A stretch of DNA of 64,000 nucleotides. Origin: JBHJGP01 sp050331695 (lineage in GTDB: Bacteria; Pseudomonadota; Alphaproteobacteria; Geminicoccales; Geminicoccaceae). Within the stretch, counting starts at the first letter, position 1. The number at the start of each line of letters is the position of its first letter. The DNA lies in assembly GCA_050331695.1 (NCBI GenBank), contig JBHJGP010000013.1, positions 186,001 to 250,000 of the forward strand, written 5' to 3'. Of this stretch, positions 16,119-24,617 are shown piece after piece. A model generated the notes under the pieces. It was not told the origin of the DNA and did no database searches. It saw nothing but the letters and a program-made list of their open reading frames with translations. The translations under genes were made by a program, and so were the position numbers.

Positions 16119-18137
16119 ATGGTCGGGCGGCGAGCCGATATGGCCACCACCGCCAGGGACTGGTTTCAATCCTTCGAGATCTACCTCGAGAGACGGGTCA
16201 TCGCGATCCTGCTCTTGGGCTTTTCCAGCGGTCTTCCGATCATGCTGGTCGGCTTTACGCTCAGCGCCTGGCTGCGGGAGGAGGGCCTGAGCCGGTCGGC
16301 GATCGGCCTGTTCGGCCTGGTCTTCGCGCCCTACACGCTCAAGTTCATCTGGGCGCCTTTGATGGATCGCATGCCGCTGCCGCCGTTCACCACGCTGATG
16401 GGGCGCAGGCGGGGCTGGATCCTCTTCACGCAGCTCGCTCTGATCGCCGCCATCATCGGCCTTGGCCGGACCGAACCCGGTATCGATGTCTGGTGGACCG
16501 CCTTTTTCGCGGTCCTGGTGGCTTTCTTCTCGGCCAGCCAGGATGTGGTGATCGACGCCTATCGGATCGACAGCCTGCCGCGCGAGGAACTGGGTGCCGG
16601 CGCCGGGGTCGTGGTGCTGGGCTACCGGATCGCCATGTGGGTGGCGACCGCGGGCGCGCTGTTTCTCGCCGAACGGGCCGGCTGGTCGGCCGCCTACACC
16701 GCGATGGCTTTGCTCATGGGCGTCGGCATTCTCACCGTCTTGCTGGTCCCGGAGCCCGACCGGTCGACCACGGCCTTGATCGATAGGGACGCGCTCGCCC
16801 AGGATCAGTTGGCCCAGGACGCTGCCTCAAAGAAATTTGAGCGGTACCAGGGACTGGGCGGCAGTCTCGTTCTCATCGTCGCTCTTCTTCTGTTGGTCCA
16901 GCCGCTTTCGCTACTGTTCGGCATCGTATCACCCTATCACGGCGCCTGGACCGCGCTCGCCGGCATCGCTGCGTTAGGCAATGCAGCGTTGACGGGCTCG
17001 GGCGTTCTGGTGGGCTGGAAGCTTCTCAGGCGTGACGCCGCGAGCCCCATTTACGGCAAATGGTTCGCGCTGGGCGGCGTCATCTGGCTTTTGACCGAAG
17101 TGGCGCTCTACGCTCTGCCGGCGGGCGGCTTTCTCGGCCAGCTCTACGGCTGGCTGGTGATGGTGCTGGTCTGGGCGGTGAGCTCGCCCGTAATCGCGCT
17201 TGTTACCGGGTCCGGTTTAGCCTTCGAACAGGTTGTGACGCCCGATTGGGTTTTCCTAACAAGCCTATGGCTTAAATTCTCGTCCTTCGTCTGGCTCTAC
17301 GGCTTTTTCTATTTCGGGGCGCGAGCGATCGCCAATTTCGGGGTGACACCGCTGGCCGAGGAGGCGGTCGCTCATCTGTGGATGCGCCGGGCGTTGATCG
17401 AGCCCTTCTACGATTTCTTCAAGCGCGCTGGCATCACGACGGCGCTGGTCATCCTGGCGCTGGTCTCGGTGTTCAAGGCGTCGGACGCGGTCCTGACCCT
17501 GATGGCCAATCCCTTCTACATCGATGTCGGCTTCACCAAGGATCAGATCGCCTGGGTTTCAGCGACCTTCGGCTTGTGGATGACCTTGCTCGGGGGCCTG
17601 TTGGGCGGCGTGATCGTCTACCGGTTGGGCATGCTCCGCTCGCTGATCCTGGCCGCGGTGATCATGGGCGTCTCCAACGCCAGTTTCGCGCTTTTGGCTT
17701 TGAGCGCCGAGGAGACGCTCGGCATCGCCGAAGCGGCGATCGCGGCGAACCGCGAGCTGAGCGAAGCGGAGATCCAGTTCCGCACCGAAGCGACATCCGG
17801 CTGGCTCTATGCCCTGTTTCACCTGGTGCTGGTGATCGAAAATTTATCGGGCGGGATCGGCACCGCAGTCTTCGTCGCTTTTCTATCGAGCTTGTGCAAT
17901 GTCGCTTACTCGGCGTTCCAATATGCGCTGCTCACCAGCTTCATGCAGATGCTGGCCAAATTCGTGATCGTGCCGAGTTCCGGTTTCTATGCGGACGCGC
18001 TCGGCTGGCTCGGCTTTTTCATGACCTCGACCCTGTTTGCGGTGCCGGCCCTGCTCCTGATCGCCTGGCTCCATCGCTACGGACCCGATCTGGCCTCGCT
18101 GGACCCGGACAGTGAACCGCAGGCTCAGTCCGCTTGA
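16119..18137 (+). CDS. AmpG-like major facilitator (muropeptide permease family)
   Basis: This inner-membrane carrier of 672 residues carries AmpG signatures: LLGFSSGLPIMLVGFTLSAW near residue 32, APYTLKFIWAPLMDR, SASQDVVIDAYRID and, near the C-terminus, AYSAFQYALLTSF. AmpG proteins import anhydro-muropeptides for peptidoglycan recycling and beta-lactamase induction. It is longer than E. coli AmpG, with an insertion of roughly 150 residues between the two halves that includes extra hydrophobic segments. The start may instead be ATG at 16140, seven codons in. It stands alone after a terminator; no ampD, nagZ or ldcA gene is in the window, so the muropeptide role is by family only. Confidence 0.82.
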   Translation: MVGRRADMATTARDWFQSFEIYLERRVIAILLLGFSSGLPIMLVGFTLSAWLREEGLSRSAIGLFGLVFAPYTLKFIWAPLMDRMPLPPFTTLMGRRRGWILFTQLALIAAIIGLGRTEPGIDVWWTAFFAVLVAFFSASQDVVIDAYRIDSLPREELGAGAGVVVLGYRIAMWVATAGALFLAERAGWSAAYTAMALLMGVGILTVLLVPEPDRSTTALIDRDALAQDQLAQDAASKKFERYQGLGGSLVLIVALLLLVQPLSLLFGIVSPYHGAWTALAGIAALGNAALTGSGVLVGWKLLRRDAASPIYGKWFALGGVIWLLTEVALYALPAGGFLGQLYGWLVMVLVWAVSSPVIALVTGSGLAFEQVVTPDWVFLTSLWLKFSSFVWLYGFFYFGARAIANFGVTPLAEEAVAHLWMRRALIEPFYDFFKRAGITTALVILALVSVFKASDAVLTLMANPFYIDVGFTKDQIAWVSATFGLWMTLLGGLLGGVIVYRLGMLRSLILAAVIMGVSNASFALLALSAEETLGIAEAAIAANRELSEAEIQFRTEATSGWLYALFHLVLVIENLSGGIGTAVFVAFLSSLCNVAYSAFQYALLTSFMQMLAKFVIVPSSGFYADALGWLGFFMTSTLFAVPALLLIAWLHRYGPDLASLDPDSEPQAQSA

Positions 18138-18194
18138 CCGATCGCTCGACGGGCGCCTAGGCTTCTTGCAGGTAACTTTTGAGGGAGGACGACC

Positions 18195-19172
18195 ATGCTG
18201 TATCGTACAGCGACAGCGGCGGTTTTTGGTGCTGCCCTGGTTTCCGCACCGCTTGGCGTGGCGGCCCAAGAAACGTCCGTCACGATCGGCACCGGCGGAC
18301 AGACCGGTGTGTACTACGTTGTCGGCCAGAGCATTTGCCGGTTGGTGAACCGTGGTGCCGAAGACCATGGCATTAAATGCACCGCACCATCGACCGGCGG
18401 CTCAGTCGCCAACCTCAACGCCATTTCCCAAGGCGAGATGGACATGGGCGTGGCCCAGTCCGACTGGCAGTACCACGCCTACAACGGCACCTCGCAATTC
18501 GAGGGCAATGCCAATGAGGATCTGCGGGCGGTATTCTCCGTGCACCCGGAACCCTTCACCGTGGTTGCCCGGGCTGATTCCGGCATCGAAACCTTCGCCG
18601 ATCTCAAGGGCAAGCGGGTCAATGTCGGCAATCCCGGTTCCGGTCAGCGCTGCACCATGGAGGTGGTCATGGATCGCCTCGGCTGGACCATGGACGACTT
18701 CGCGCTTGCCTCCGAGTTGAAGTCGGCTGAGCAGGCCCAGGCGCTCTGCGACAACAATGTTGACGCCATCGTCTTTACGGTCGGCCACCCCAATGGCTCG
18801 ATCAAGGAGGCCACCACCTCCTGCGAGGCCAAGCTGATCTCGGTCGAGGGCCCGGAGATCACCCAGCTCATCGACGAGAACAGCTACTATTCGCAGACGG
18901 TGATTCCGGGCGGCATGTATGCCGGGACCGATGAAGACACGACCACCTTCGGTGTCGGTGCCACCTTCGTTTCGTCGGCCAATACCGAGGCTGAGACGAT
19001 CTACCAGATCACCAAGGCCGTGTTCGACAATTTCGACCGGTTTAAGGGTTTGCATCCGGCGTTTGGCGAACTGGAAAAGGAGCAGATGGTGACCAACAAT
19101 CTGTCGGCTCCGCTTCACGACGGCGCCAAGCAATATTTTGAAGAGGCCGGCCTCTTGAAGGCTGGCGGTTAG
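18195..19172 (+). CDS. TRAP transporter TAXI-family solute-binding protein
   Basis: This periplasmic receptor has 325 residues and a classic Sec signal peptide ending AAQE (cleavage near residue 25). The mature N-terminus VTIGTGGQTGVYYVVGQSIC is the TAXI-family hallmark, followed by STGGSVANLNAISQGEMDMG. TAXI proteins feed fused TRAP permeases with substrates such as glutamate, 2-oxoglutarate or other carboxylates; the ligand here is not evident. Four cysteines in the mature protein could form disulfides. The ATG follows GGGAGGACGACC. The permease gene lies 97 bases downstream, separated by a strong hairpin. Confidence 0.93.
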   Translation: MLYRTATAAVFGAALVSAPLGVAAQETSVTIGTGGQTGVYYVVGQSICRLVNRGAEDHGIKCTAPSTGGSVANLNAISQGEMDMGVAQSDWQYHAYNGTSQFEGNANEDLRAVFSVHPEPFTVVARADSGIETFADLKGKRVNVGNPGSGQRCTMEVVMDRLGWTMDDFALASELKSAEQAQALCDNNVDAIVFTVGHPNGSIKEATTSCEAKLISVEGPEITQLIDENSYYSQTVIPGGMYAGTDEDTTTFGVGATFVSSANTEAETIYQITKAVFDNFDRFKGLHPAFGELEKEQMVTNNLSAPLHDGAKQYFEEAGLLKAGG

Positions 19173-19182
19173 TCGAAGCGAT

Positions 19183-19208
19183 CGGCGGAGAGCATTCGCT
19201 CTCCGCCG
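19183..19208 (+). other. Intergenic stem-loop between TRAP receptor and permease genes
   Basis: A perfect eleven-base inverted repeat, CGGCGGAGAGC and GCTCTCCGCCG, flanks a four-base ATTC loop and starts eleven bases after the receptor stop. No T-run follows, so it is not a standard terminator. Such hairpins after a binding-protein gene usually protect its mRNA 3' end and let the receptor be made in excess over the permease. Confidence 0.6.
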
Positions 19209-19269
19209 GCACACACCGTCGATCGTTTTCCGGAGGACGACCGGACCGCGCTAAAACAAGGGACCCGAT

Positions 19270-21873
19270 ATGGCCGGCAAAGAGCAAGGCGCGCCTCTTT
19301 CCGAAGAGAAGCTTCAGGAACTCGCTGCGAGCGATACTGGTGGCCGTCATCCCAGTGGTGCCGCTGCCAAGATCCTGCTGGCCGCCGCGCTTCTCTGGTC
19401 CTTGTTCCAGCTCTGGTTCGCCTCGCCACTGCCGTTCATGCTCGGCTTCGGCGTATTCAACGATACCGAGGCCCGCTCGATCCACCTGGCCTTCGCGGTG
19501 TTCCTCGCCTTCCTGGCCTATCCGGCCCTGTCCTCGTCGCCACGCGACCACATTCCGCTTCAGGACTGGGTGTTGGCGATCGTCGGCTCCTTCGCCGCCG
19601 CCTACCTCTATCTTTTTTACGAGGGGATCTCGCAACGCCCCGGCGCGCCGATCACCCAGGACGTGATCATCGCGGTCATCGGCATGGTGTTGTTGTTAGA
19701 GGCAACCCGGCGCACCCTGGGCCCGCCCCTGATGATCGTCGCGATCGTCTTCCTGGCCTACACCTTTCTCGGTCAGTACATGCCGACGATCATCGCCCAT
19801 AAGGGCAATTCTCTGAATGAGGTGGTGAACCACCACTGGATCACCACGGAGGGCGTGTTCGGCATCGCGCTCGGTGTTTCCACCAAGTTCGTCTTTCTGT
19901 TCGTCCTGTTCGGCGCGCTTTTGGATAAGGCCGGCGCCGGCAATTACTTTATCAAGGTGGCGTTTTCGCTTCTGGGCCATCTTCGGGGTGGACCCGCCAA
20001 GGCGGCGGTGGTCGCCTCGGGCATGACCGGCCTGATCTCGGGCTCCTCGATCGCCAATGTCGTCACCACCGGCACCTTCACAATCCCGATGATGAAACGG
20101 GTCGGCTTCTCAGCCGAGAAGGGCGGGGCCGTCGAGGTGGCATCCTCGGTCAACGGCCAGATCATGCCGCCGGTCATGGGGGCGGCCGCCTTCCTGATGG
20201 TCGAATATGTCGGCATCAGCTATTTCGACGTGATCAAACACGCCTTCCTGCCGGCCCTGATCAGCTACATAGCGCTGGTCTACATCGTCCATCTCGAGGC
20301 GTTGAAGGCCAACATGGAGGCGCTGCCCAAGCCCGGCGCCGACCGGCCGATCCTCAACCGCCTGATCGGCTTTCTCACCGGCTTTCTCCTGATGGCCGCC
20401 ATGGCCTTCCTGGTCTACTACGGCATCGGCTGGATCAAGCCGGCCTTCGGCGATGCGGCGCTCTGGGTGATCGTCGGCCTGCTGGGAGCCGTCTACCTTG
20501 CCCTTGTGGCTTACGGGTCCCGCTATCCCCCGCTTGAGATGGATGATCCCAACTCGGACATCGTCGAGCTGCCGGAGACCGGCCCGACCGTAAAAACGGG
20601 GCTGCATTTCCTGTTGCCGGTCGTGGTGCTGGTCTGGTGTCTGATGATCGAGCGCCTGTCGCCGGGTCTGTCAGCTTTTTACGCCACCGTTTTGATGATC
20701 TTCATCCAGATCACCCAGAGACCTCTGTTCGCCATGTTCCGTGGCGTGGGCGATATCGGCGCCGAGATCAAGGGCGGCTTCGACGATCTGATTCAGGGTC
20801 TGATCGCCGGCGCCCAGAACATGGTCGGCATCGGCATCGCCACGGCGACCGCGGGTATCATCGTCGGCGTGGTCTCGCAAACCGGCGTCGGCAGCGCGCT
20901 CGCCAACGTTGTCGAGGTCCTGTCCCAGGGCAATATCCTTCTCATCTTGCTGCTGACCGCGATCTTGAGCTTGATCCTGGGCATGGGCCTGCCGACCACC
21001 GCCAACTACATCGTGGTCTCGAGCCTACTGGCGCCGGTGATCGTCACCCTGGGCCAGGAGAACGGTCTGATCGTGCCGCTGATCGCGGTTCATCTGTTCG
21101 TCTTCTATTTCGGCATTATGGCGGATGTGACGCCCCCTGTGGGACTAGCGTCCTTCGCCGCGGCGGCGGTCTCCGGCGTCGATCCGATCAAGACCGGTTT
21201 CCAGGCCTTTTTCTACAGTTTGCGAACAGCGGCCCTGCCGTTCCTGTTCATCTTCAACACGGATCTTCTGTTGATCGATGTCGGCTGGATCAAGGGTATT
21301 TCTGTCTTCGTCATTGCGACCATTGCGATGCTGGTCTTTGCCGCGGCGACCCAGGGCTTCTTCTTCGCCCGCAACCGGATCTACGAGACCCTTCTTCTTC
21401 TGCTCGTGGCGTTCAGCCTGTTCAGGCCCGGCTTTTGGATGGACATGGTGCAGCCGCCCTATGAGCAGCGGGCCGGCGCCGAATTCGTGAGCGCCCTCGG
21501 CGACGCTGAAACCGGCGAAGAACTGCGGGTCAACGTGATGGGGGTGGATGCCATCGGCGAGCCAAAGCCCATGACCTTGCTCATGCCGGTGCCGGAGGGC
21601 GGCAGCGGCGAGGAACGGCTGGAAGCCGCCGGGCTCGCCCTCGTCGAGCGAGACGGCGATCTGGTCGTCGACAATGCCGCCTTCGACAGTATCGGTGAGA
21701 AGGCCGGCTTCGACTGGGATCAGGTGATCGAAACGGTTCAGGTGCCGCAAGATCAGTTGCCGAAGGAGTTGATGTTCATTCCGGCGCTGTTGATCTTGGG
21801 CTTCATCGCCTGGCTGCAGACGCTTCGGGCCAAGCCGGCCAATCTGCCCCAGGCGCAAGCTGGAGTTGCGTGA
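19270..21873 (+). CDS. TRAP transporter fused permease (TAXI type, DctQM fusion with DUF3394 tail)
   Basis: This 867-residue inner-membrane protein combines the small (four-helix) and large (about twelve-helix) TRAP subunits, as usual for TAXI systems. The large-subunit domain shows GLISGSSIANVVTTGTFTIP, VNGQIMPPVMGAAAFLMVEY and ILGMGLPTTANYIVVSSLLA, conserved helical hairpins of the DctM/ion transporter fold. After about residue 715 a soluble C-terminal region (ELRVNVMGVDAIGEPKPM) of the DUF3394 type precedes a last membrane helix. Transport is driven by a sodium or proton gradient. The stop codon overlaps the uspA-like start as TGATG. Confidence 0.93.
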   Translation: MAGKEQGAPLSEEKLQELAASDTGGRHPSGAAAKILLAAALLWSLFQLWFASPLPFMLGFGVFNDTEARSIHLAFAVFLAFLAYPALSSSPRDHIPLQDWVLAIVGSFAAAYLYLFYEGISQRPGAPITQDVIIAVIGMVLLLEATRRTLGPPLMIVAIVFLAYTFLGQYMPTIIAHKGNSLNEVVNHHWITTEGVFGIALGVSTKFVFLFVLFGALLDKAGAGNYFIKVAFSLLGHLRGGPAKAAVVASGMTGLISGSSIANVVTTGTFTIPMMKRVGFSAEKGGAVEVASSVNGQIMPPVMGAAAFLMVEYVGISYFDVIKHAFLPALISYIALVYIVHLEALKANMEALPKPGADRPILNRLIGFLTGFLLMAAMAFLVYYGIGWIKPAFGDAALWVIVGLLGAVYLALVAYGSRYPPLEMDDPNSDIVELPETGPTVKTGLHFLLPVVVLVWCLMIERLSPGLSAFYATVLMIFIQITQRPLFAMFRGVGDIGAEIKGGFDDLIQGLIAGAQNMVGIGIATATAGIIVGVVSQTGVGSALANVVEVLSQGNILLILLLTAILSLILGMGLPTTANYIVVSSLLAPVIVTLGQENGLIVPLIAVHLFVFYFGIMADVTPPVGLASFAAAAVSGVDPIKTGFQAFFYSLRTAALPFLFIFNTDLLLIDVGWIKGISVFVIATIAMLVFAAATQGFFFARNRIYETLLLLLVAFSLFRPGFWMDMVQPPYEQRAGAEFVSALGDAETGEELRVNVMGVDAIGEPKPMTLLMPVPEGGSGEERLEAAGLALVERDGDLVVDNAAFDSIGEKAGFDWDQVIETVQVPQDQLPKELMFIPALLILGFIAWLQTLRAKPANLPQAQAGVA

Positions 21874-22301
21874 TGTATCAGCGCATCCTTGTCCCGGTCG
21901 CCCTCAACGATGCCTCCTCCTGGGCCAAATCACTGCCGACAGCGGTCCGTTTGTGTGAAACCTTCGGCGCGTCGCTTCATCTCCTTTGCGTGGTTCCGGA
22001 TTTCGGCATGCCGATCGTTTCGCAATACTTTCCGCCCGATCACCAGGCGAAATTGCGGGCTGAGTTCGAGGCGAGGCTGGCCGATCTCCAGGCGAAGGAG
22101 GTGCCGACCAGCGTCAACTGCGGCCACACGGTGCTGGAGGGCAAGGTCTATGATCAGATCCTGGCCGCCGCCGACGGACAAAACATCGATCTGATTGTGA
22201 TGGGGTCGCACCATCCGGAGCTTAGCGATTACCTGCTCGGTCCCAATGCGGCCCGCGTCGTCCGCCATGCAGACTGCTCGGTCATGGTCGTAAGGGATTA
22301 G
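21873..22301 (+). CDS. Universal stress protein (UspA family), TRAP-associated
   Basis: This 142-residue cytosolic protein has the UspA fold, starting MYQRILVPVAL and ending in VMGSHHPELSDYLLGPNA-ARVV. The ATP-binding Gly pattern is partly kept, but the usual Gly-Ser/Thr near its end is Gly-Pro-Asn, so nucleotide binding may be altered. The ATG overlaps the permease stop (TGATG), indicating coupling; a GTG three bases earlier is also possible. In Halomonas a UspA protein (TeaD) controls the TeaABC TRAP transporter, so a similar regulatory role is a reasonable inference. Confidence 0.9.
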   Translation: MYQRILVPVALNDASSWAKSLPTAVRLCETFGASLHLLCVVPDFGMPIVSQYFPPDHQAKLRAEFEARLADLQAKEVPTSVNCGHTVLEGKVYDQILAAADGQNIDLIVMGSHHPELSDYLLGPNAARVVRHADCSVMVVRD

Positions 22302-22383
22302 GCGCAACGGCTTGAAGATCTTGCATCAGGCGATCCCTCGTCCATATTATGTACATGAGCATGTGTAGATTTGGATTGGGGTG

Positions 22384-22725
22384 ATGAAAAGCCTGAGGAT
22401 CAATCTTTTGGTCTCTCCGGAAGAGAAGGCGCAGATCGACGAGCGGGCCCAGGCCGCACGGCTCACCACGAGCGAGTTGGTCCGGCGCGCCGTAGCGGCT
22501 TACCAGCCCGACCAAAACCTGGACGATCTGAAGCTTCTAATCGATGAATTGGCGGCTGCTGCCGATCGGATGGAGCGAAAGCTCGACGCCACGCTCGAAA
22601 AATTGAAGGCGCACGAGCGGGCGTTTGTCGATAAATCCGCACTGAAGGCCGAGGCACTCACCGAGCTAAAACGCTCCGGTGAGGTTTGGCCGTTTGCTCT
22701 GCCGCAAGCGGTAGAGCCGGTCTGA
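22384..22725 (+). CDS. Ribbon-helix-helix (CopG-like) DNA-binding protein with C-terminal coiled coil
   Basis: This 113-residue protein begins with a ribbon-helix-helix motif: strand SLRINLLVSPEEKAQ, helix A, then TTSELVRRAVAAY as helix B (residues about 4-45). These dimerise and insert a beta-ribbon into the major groove. Residues about 50-90 (LLIDELAAAADRMERK) look like a coiled coil, an unusual extension for this class. It is translationally linked to the next gene: its TGA overlaps the downstream ATG as TGATG. A GTG three bases upstream is the alternative start. It resembles the antitoxin half of toxin-antitoxin pairs, but the partner is not a recognisable toxin. Confidence 0.75.
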   Translation: MKSLRINLLVSPEEKAQIDERAQAARLTTSELVRRAVAAYQPDQNLDDLKLLIDELAAAADRMERKLDATLEKLKAHERAFVDKSALKAEALTELKRSGEVWPFALPQAVEPV

Positions 22726-22919
22726 TGAGCGTCTGGGACGATCTGAAGGGCTCAATCCGAAAAATCATCCTCATGGAAAACCGGATCGATCGGTTGAGCG
22801 AAGCGGTCAATCGCATGGCCGACCAGAACCTCGACCACGAAAAACGTCTGGTCCGCATCGAGACGATGATCGAGATGGCCCAAAGCGCGGGCGGGCCGGC
22901 CAGGCCCCGAATTAAGTAG
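22725..22919 (+). CDS. Small coiled-coil protein paired with the RHH regulator
   Basis: This protein has 64 residues, starting at the ATG inside TGATG that ends the RHH gene. The sequence (SVWDDLKGSIRKIILMENRI, then RLSEAVNRMADQNLDHEKRL) has heptad spacing of Ile, Leu, Met and Val over about 45 residues and should form a single coiled coil. It shares the coiled-coil character of the RHH protein's C-terminus, so the two may heterodimerise. There is no catalytic motif and no membrane helix. I do not recognise a characterised family. Overlapping stop-start codons and the matching coiled coils argue that it is a real gene. Confidence 0.6.
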   Translation: MSVWDDLKGSIRKIILMENRIDRLSEAVNRMADQNLDHEKRLVRIETMIEMAQSAGGPARPRIK

Positions 22920-22979
22920 ACTGCCCCAAACTGTCGGACCGAGAGGATCGTCCCTGTTCACTTCCGAAAGCTCCTCGTC

Positions 22980-23429
22980 TCATCTCTCATGTGCGAGCGC
23001 AGACAAGGTTTCGCGCAAGCGGTCCGGATCGCCGTCGGGCAGGAGCTGATCCAGTTCGTCGTGGGTCGAGCGCCAGACCGGGAGCGCGTCCCGAACCACA
23101 TCGATGCCGTCATCGGTCAGTTGCAGCCGACGGTTCCGCCGGTCCTCGGAATCCGCGACGATCTGGACAAGCCCGCGGCGTTGAAGCGGTTTGAGTGCTG
23201 CCGTTAGCGTGGTTCGGTCCATCGCCAACAAAGGCACGAGATCGGAGATGCGCGGGGGCTTCGGCCGATTGATCGCCATAAGCAGCGAAAACTGACCGTT
23301 GGTCAGACCGAACGGCCGCAAGGCGTCGTCGAACAGCCGGGCAACCACGCGGGCCGCCCGCTGGAGGTGCAGGCACAGACAACGGTCGCGGACCTCGTGG
23401 GTCGCGGCCAAGGGAAGATCATCTCTCAC
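22980..23429 (-). CDS. MarR family winged-helix transcriptional regulator
   Basis: This 149-residue regulator shows the MarR pattern: helix 1 RCLCLHLQRAARVVARLFDD, GLTNGQFSLLMAI, the recognition region AMDRTTLTAALKPLQRRGLV and the wing SEDRRNRRLQLTDDG. The ERQRW-type cysteine pair near the N-terminus (CLC, about residue 16) might serve as a redox sensor. I chose the GTG at 23429 because longer starts run through the palindromic operator at 23439-23462. It is divergent from the DUF1428 gene across that palindrome, so it probably controls its own gene and that neighbour. Confidence 0.88.
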   Translation of the reverse strand: MRDDLPLAATHEVRDRCLCLHLQRAARVVARLFDDALRPFGLTNGQFSLLMAINRPKPPRISDLVPLLAMDRTTLTAALKPLQRRGLVQIVADSEDRRNRRLQLTDDGIDVVRDALPVWRSTHDELDQLLPDGDPDRLRETLSALAHER

Positions 23430-23438
23430 AAGGAACGT

Positions 23439-23462
23439 ATTTACGTTGACATCAACGTAAAT
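23439..23462 (+). promoter_or_regulatory. Palindromic operator between marR and the DUF1428 gene
   Basis: A perfect inverted repeat of 11 bases per arm: ATTTACGTTGA, spacer CA, TCAACGTAAAT. It lies ten bases upstream of the MarR GTG and about 46 bases upstream of the divergent DUF1428 ATG. The length, symmetry and position fit a MarR-family dimer site. The A+T-rich outer arms could overlap the -10 elements of both promoters. Confidence 0.75.
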
Positions 23463-23508
23463 GTCAAACATGCTCGCACGAGATGAGCGAGAGGTTCTGG
23501 GAGAGATC

Positions 23509-23865
23509 ATGGCTTATGTTGACGGGTTCGTCCTGGCGGTACCGAACGACAAGCGCGACGCCTACAAGTCGGTCGCCGAGTCCATGGTGCCGATGTTTAA
23601 GGAATTCGGTGTGATCAGCATGACCGAATGTTGGGGTGATGACGTGCCCGACGGCGAGGTCACCTCCTTTCCCATGGCGGTCAAGGCGAAGGAGGACGAA
23701 ACGGTGGTTTTCGCCTGGATGGTTTGGCCGTCGAAGGAGGTTCGCGACGAGGGCCAGAAGAAGATGCGGGAAGATCCGCGCATGCAGAACATGGACATGT
23801 CCCAAATGCCGTTTGACGGTAAGCGCATGATTTTCGGCGGCTTCGAGATCCTGGTCGAGACGTGA
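23509..23865 (+). CDS. DUF1428 family protein (YbaA-like)
   Basis: This 118-residue protein begins MAYVDGFVLAVP, the standard N-terminus of the DUF1428 family, which has a ferredoxin-like dimeric alpha-beta barrel fold of unknown function. WGDDVPDGEVTSFPMAVKA and FDGKRMIFGGFE are further family blocks. The ATG at 23509 follows GGGAGAGATC; an ATG at 23461 would start inside the operator and add residues absent from the family. The divergent marR gene and intervening palindrome suggest induction by a small molecule or oxidant. The VOC-family gene 30 bases downstream is probably in the same transcript. Confidence 0.88.
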   Translation: MAYVDGFVLAVPNDKRDAYKSVAESMVPMFKEFGVISMTECWGDDVPDGEVTSFPMAVKAKEDETVVFAWMVWPSKEVRDEGQKKMREDPRMQNMDMSQMPFDGKRMIFGGFEILVET

Positions 23866-23895
23866 CGGGCGACTGACGCGAGGGAGGCGCAGGCG

Positions 23896-24360
23896 ATGGC
23901 GGCGAAGGTGCGGACCTGCCTTTGGTATGACGGCACGGCTGAGGAGGCGGCTCGGTTCTACGTATCGTTAATTCCCGATAGCAGCATCGAAAGCGCCTTC
24001 CGCCCCGCCCCCGATGGGCCGGCGCTCGTCGTCGCGTTCACGCTCGCCGGAACGCCGTATCAGGCCCTGAATGGCGGACCGCAGTTCAAGCATTCGGAAG
24101 CGGCTTCGATCAGCGTCACAACTCTGGATCAGGACGAGATCGATCGCTTGTGGACCGCGCTTACCGCCGATGGCGGCAGGGAAAGCCGCTGCGGCTGGCT
24201 CGTGGACCGTTTCGGCCTGTCATGGCAGATCGTGCCGGAAGCCTTGCCGCGCCTGCTTGGCGATACGGATCGCCAGGCAAGCGCCCGGGTCATGGAAACC
24301 ATGATGACCATGGCCAAGATCGACATCGCCGCGCTCGAGGCAGCCTATCACGGCTCCTGA
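23896..24360 (+). CDS. VOC superfamily protein (PhnB/3-demethylubiquinone methyltransferase-like fold)
   Basis: This 154-residue protein shows the PhnB-like subgroup of the vicinal oxygen chelate fold: CLWYDGTAEEAARFYVSLIP at the N-terminus, PYQALNGGPQFKHSEAASI in the middle and CGWLVDRFGLSWQIVPEAL toward the end. Despite the old database name, members are not ubiquinone methyltransferases; most have no assigned reaction. The start is ATG at 23896 behind GAGGGAGG. It follows the DUF1428 gene closely and probably shares MarR control. No gene follows for about 250 bases. Confidence 0.88.
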   Translation: MAAKVRTCLWYDGTAEEAARFYVSLIPDSSIESAFRPAPDGPALVVAFTLAGTPYQALNGGPQFKHSEAASISVTTLDQDEIDRLWTALTADGGRESRCGWLVDRFGLSWQIVPEALPRLLGDTDRQASARVMETMMTMAKIDIAALEAAYHGS

Positions 24361-24617
24361 GCAAGCGGTTCTTTATCAGCGCCCGCGCTGCGTAAACCGG
24401 CAACGGACGATCTGCAGACCTGCCACGAAAGATTCTGACGCTTCGCTCGATCGCAATGACCGTCAAGCTTCCAGTTGAATGTTTTTGCAGTTTATACTCT
24501 TCTTGTTCTAGGTCATGTTCTTTTGTTGGGCTACAACGGATACAGTAGAGACCTTACCCGCGGACGGCCCCGGCTGACTTTCGATAAACAGACGAGTTGC
24601 AGGTTTCCCTCTGTCTC

